Part shown: piece after piece, positions 63,073-64,000 of the stretch
Numbering within the stretch: the first letter of the stretch is position 1
Layout of the letters: each line of letters begins with the position of its first letter
Source: Thermohalobaculum sp050043005
GTDB lineage: Bacteria; Pseudomonadota; Alphaproteobacteria; Rhodobacterales; Rhodobacteraceae
Reading direction: 5' to 3'
Length of the DNA: 64,000 nucleotides
Assembly (NCBI GenBank): GCA_050043005.1
Contig: JBHJIZ010000062.1
Span: 1 to 64,000 of the forward strand
Notes under the pieces: model-generated
What the model was told of the DNA's origin: nothing
Seen by the model: only the letters and a program-made list of their open reading frames with translations
Databases searched by the model: none
Made by a program: the position numbers and the translations under genes

Positions 63073-64000
63073 CTATGAGTCCGGTTGGTCAAAACGCAAC
63101 TTCCGCGCACCGTCACCGATGGTCGCGAACGGCGCCCAGAAATAGGGATGTGAGAACTCGCCGCCCTCGATCAGTTTTGCCTGGCTCAGACGCATCGCCT
63201 CGGCAATTGACACCGGTTCGTCACTGGACGCGGTCTCGTAGAACAGAACCATCAGCTCCTGCGCCGAGATGTCGTCTGCCTGCCATAGGGTCGAGAGTAC
63301 GTTTCGAGCACCCGCGAAGAAGAAGCTTCTTGCCAGTCCGTTCAAACCTTCACCACCCGCAGCGTAGAGGCCGTCGGCTGCCAGAAGACCGATCTGATCC
63401 GTCACGGCGCCCGCGCCCTGCCCTGTGTTACAGGCAGACATCACAACAAGATCAGCGTCCAGCTTCAGCTCCAGAATTTCCGATGCCTCGAGCATCGCGT
63501 CACCGTCGCTGGCGATCGATGTGATCAATCCGGGTTCCGGAAGGCATTCTTCGCTGATGCCCAAGACTCCGTGTGTCGCGAAGTGCAGAACACGATAGTC
63601 ATTAAGTTGCGTTTCCTTGACCCGCGTATCCGTGAAGTCATCCCCAAGGATCACATCCTCGTCCGCAATTCCAAGAACCGCTTGGACTTTCTTCAACTCA
63701 TCAAGCGTTCCTTCGAGCTCGCCGATTGTACCGATGCTGCCGACATCTTCCCGGCAAGTCGGCGCGATCTGACGTTGATCAATGATTCGCGAGATGATGT
63801 CCTCGTTCTCGCCAAATTCCCGGAAATCACCGAAGCCAACGAAAGCTTTCCCGGCGCGGCTCGGCTTCGAGACGCTGCGTCCGAGGAAGAACGATGAGAT
63901 CGAGACACCGGTGGTCACACCCGTCTCCGCACCCAACCATTTCACTTTGGAGTAATCGAAATAGGCTTGGTCGACGATCGGGATATCGTCCGTGTATTCC
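63073..64000 (-). CDS. CHAT-domain protease-like protein (partial, continues beyond the window)
   Basis: The reading frame is open across the window end, so the N-terminal part is missing. The visible region is a CHAT (caspase-HetF-associated with TPRs) peptidase domain: the catalytic His lies in HFATHG and the catalytic Cys in SACNTG, both intact. The C-terminal SHPYFWAPFATIGDG is conserved in the family. No TPR is seen in the visible part, but such repeats are often N-terminal. It lies directly upstream of tssA in the same orientation and may belong to the T6SS locus as effector, regulator or defence protease; this is inference. Confidence 0.85.
   Translation of the reverse strand, partial: EYTDDIPIVDQAYFDYSKVKWLGAETGVTTGVSISSFFLGRSVSKPSRAGKAFVGFGDFREFGENEDIISRIIDQRQIAPTCREDVGSIGTIGELEGTLDELKKVQAVLGIADEDVILGDDFTDTRVKETQLNDYRVLHFATHGVLGISEECLPEPGLITSIASDGDAMLEASEILELKLDADLVVMSACNTGQGAGAVTDQIGLLAADGLYAAGGEGLNGLARSFFFAGARNVLSTLWQADDISAQELMVLFYETASSDEPVSIAEAMRLSQAKLIEGGEFSHPYFWAPFATIGDGARKLRFDQPDS

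Noticed and set aside
1..64000. CRISPR array
   Set aside because: No regularly spaced repeats were seen anywhere; repetitive stretches are low-complexity coding regions in tagH, ppkA and tssA.

Overview
The window looks like a chromosomal piece from an alphaproteobacterium, most likely of the Rhodobacterales (Roseobacter-like). This rests on high G+C coding sequence, the housekeeping block hemY / mitofilin-like / hemD / hemC divergent from tsaD, and a Rhodobacter-style type VI secretion (T6SS) locus with kinase, phosphatase and TagF. This is inference; no 16S or other marker is present.

Left part (1-15.8 kb) is accessory. It opens with the 3' end of an IS3-family element and a small HNH-like gene. 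Next come an SDR oxidoreductase, a patatin-like lipase and an outer-membrane barrel protein. A LysR regulator is divergent from a run of three exported proteins: an alpha/beta hydrolase whose nucleophile is replaced by Ala, an NTF2/SnoaL-like protein, and a tandem AhpD/CMD-like protein with calcium-binding repeats. An AraC regulator, a Baeyer-Villiger monooxygenase and a serine esterase form a ketone-to-ester-to-acid module. Two small zinc-binding proteins sit beside tRNA-Thr(CGT).

Middle part (16-36.9 kb) starts with core genes: hemY, mitofilin-like, hemD and hemC on the minus strand; tsaD, an EVE protein and an Asp/Glu-racemase-fold protein on plus; and RidA on minus. After a gene-poor stretch with one likely 48-residue ORF and a barrel protein comes a tight NHLP-type peptide export operon: HlyD adaptor, C39 peptidase-ABC, second ABC and a cNMP-binding protein. 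No precursor peptide is visible. A chemoreceptor, a DMT transporter and asd follow.

Right part (36.9-64 kb) is one leftward T6SS locus. In transcription order it holds a CHAT protease (cut by the window end), tssA, tssB, tssC, two nearly identical hcp genes, tagJ, tssE, tssF, tssG, tssH, an unknown gene, tagH (FHA), tssJ, tssK, tssL, tssM, tagF, pppA and ppkA. It carries all core genes except tssI/vgrG. Notable points are an in-frame TGA that splits pppA, a duplicated C-terminal module in TssA joined by an acidic linker, perfect TGTGA-N6-TCACA palindromes upstream of two T6SS transcription units, and a strong terminator plus a good promoter isolating hcp. The kinase/phosphatase/FHA/TagF set implies post-translational control of firing.
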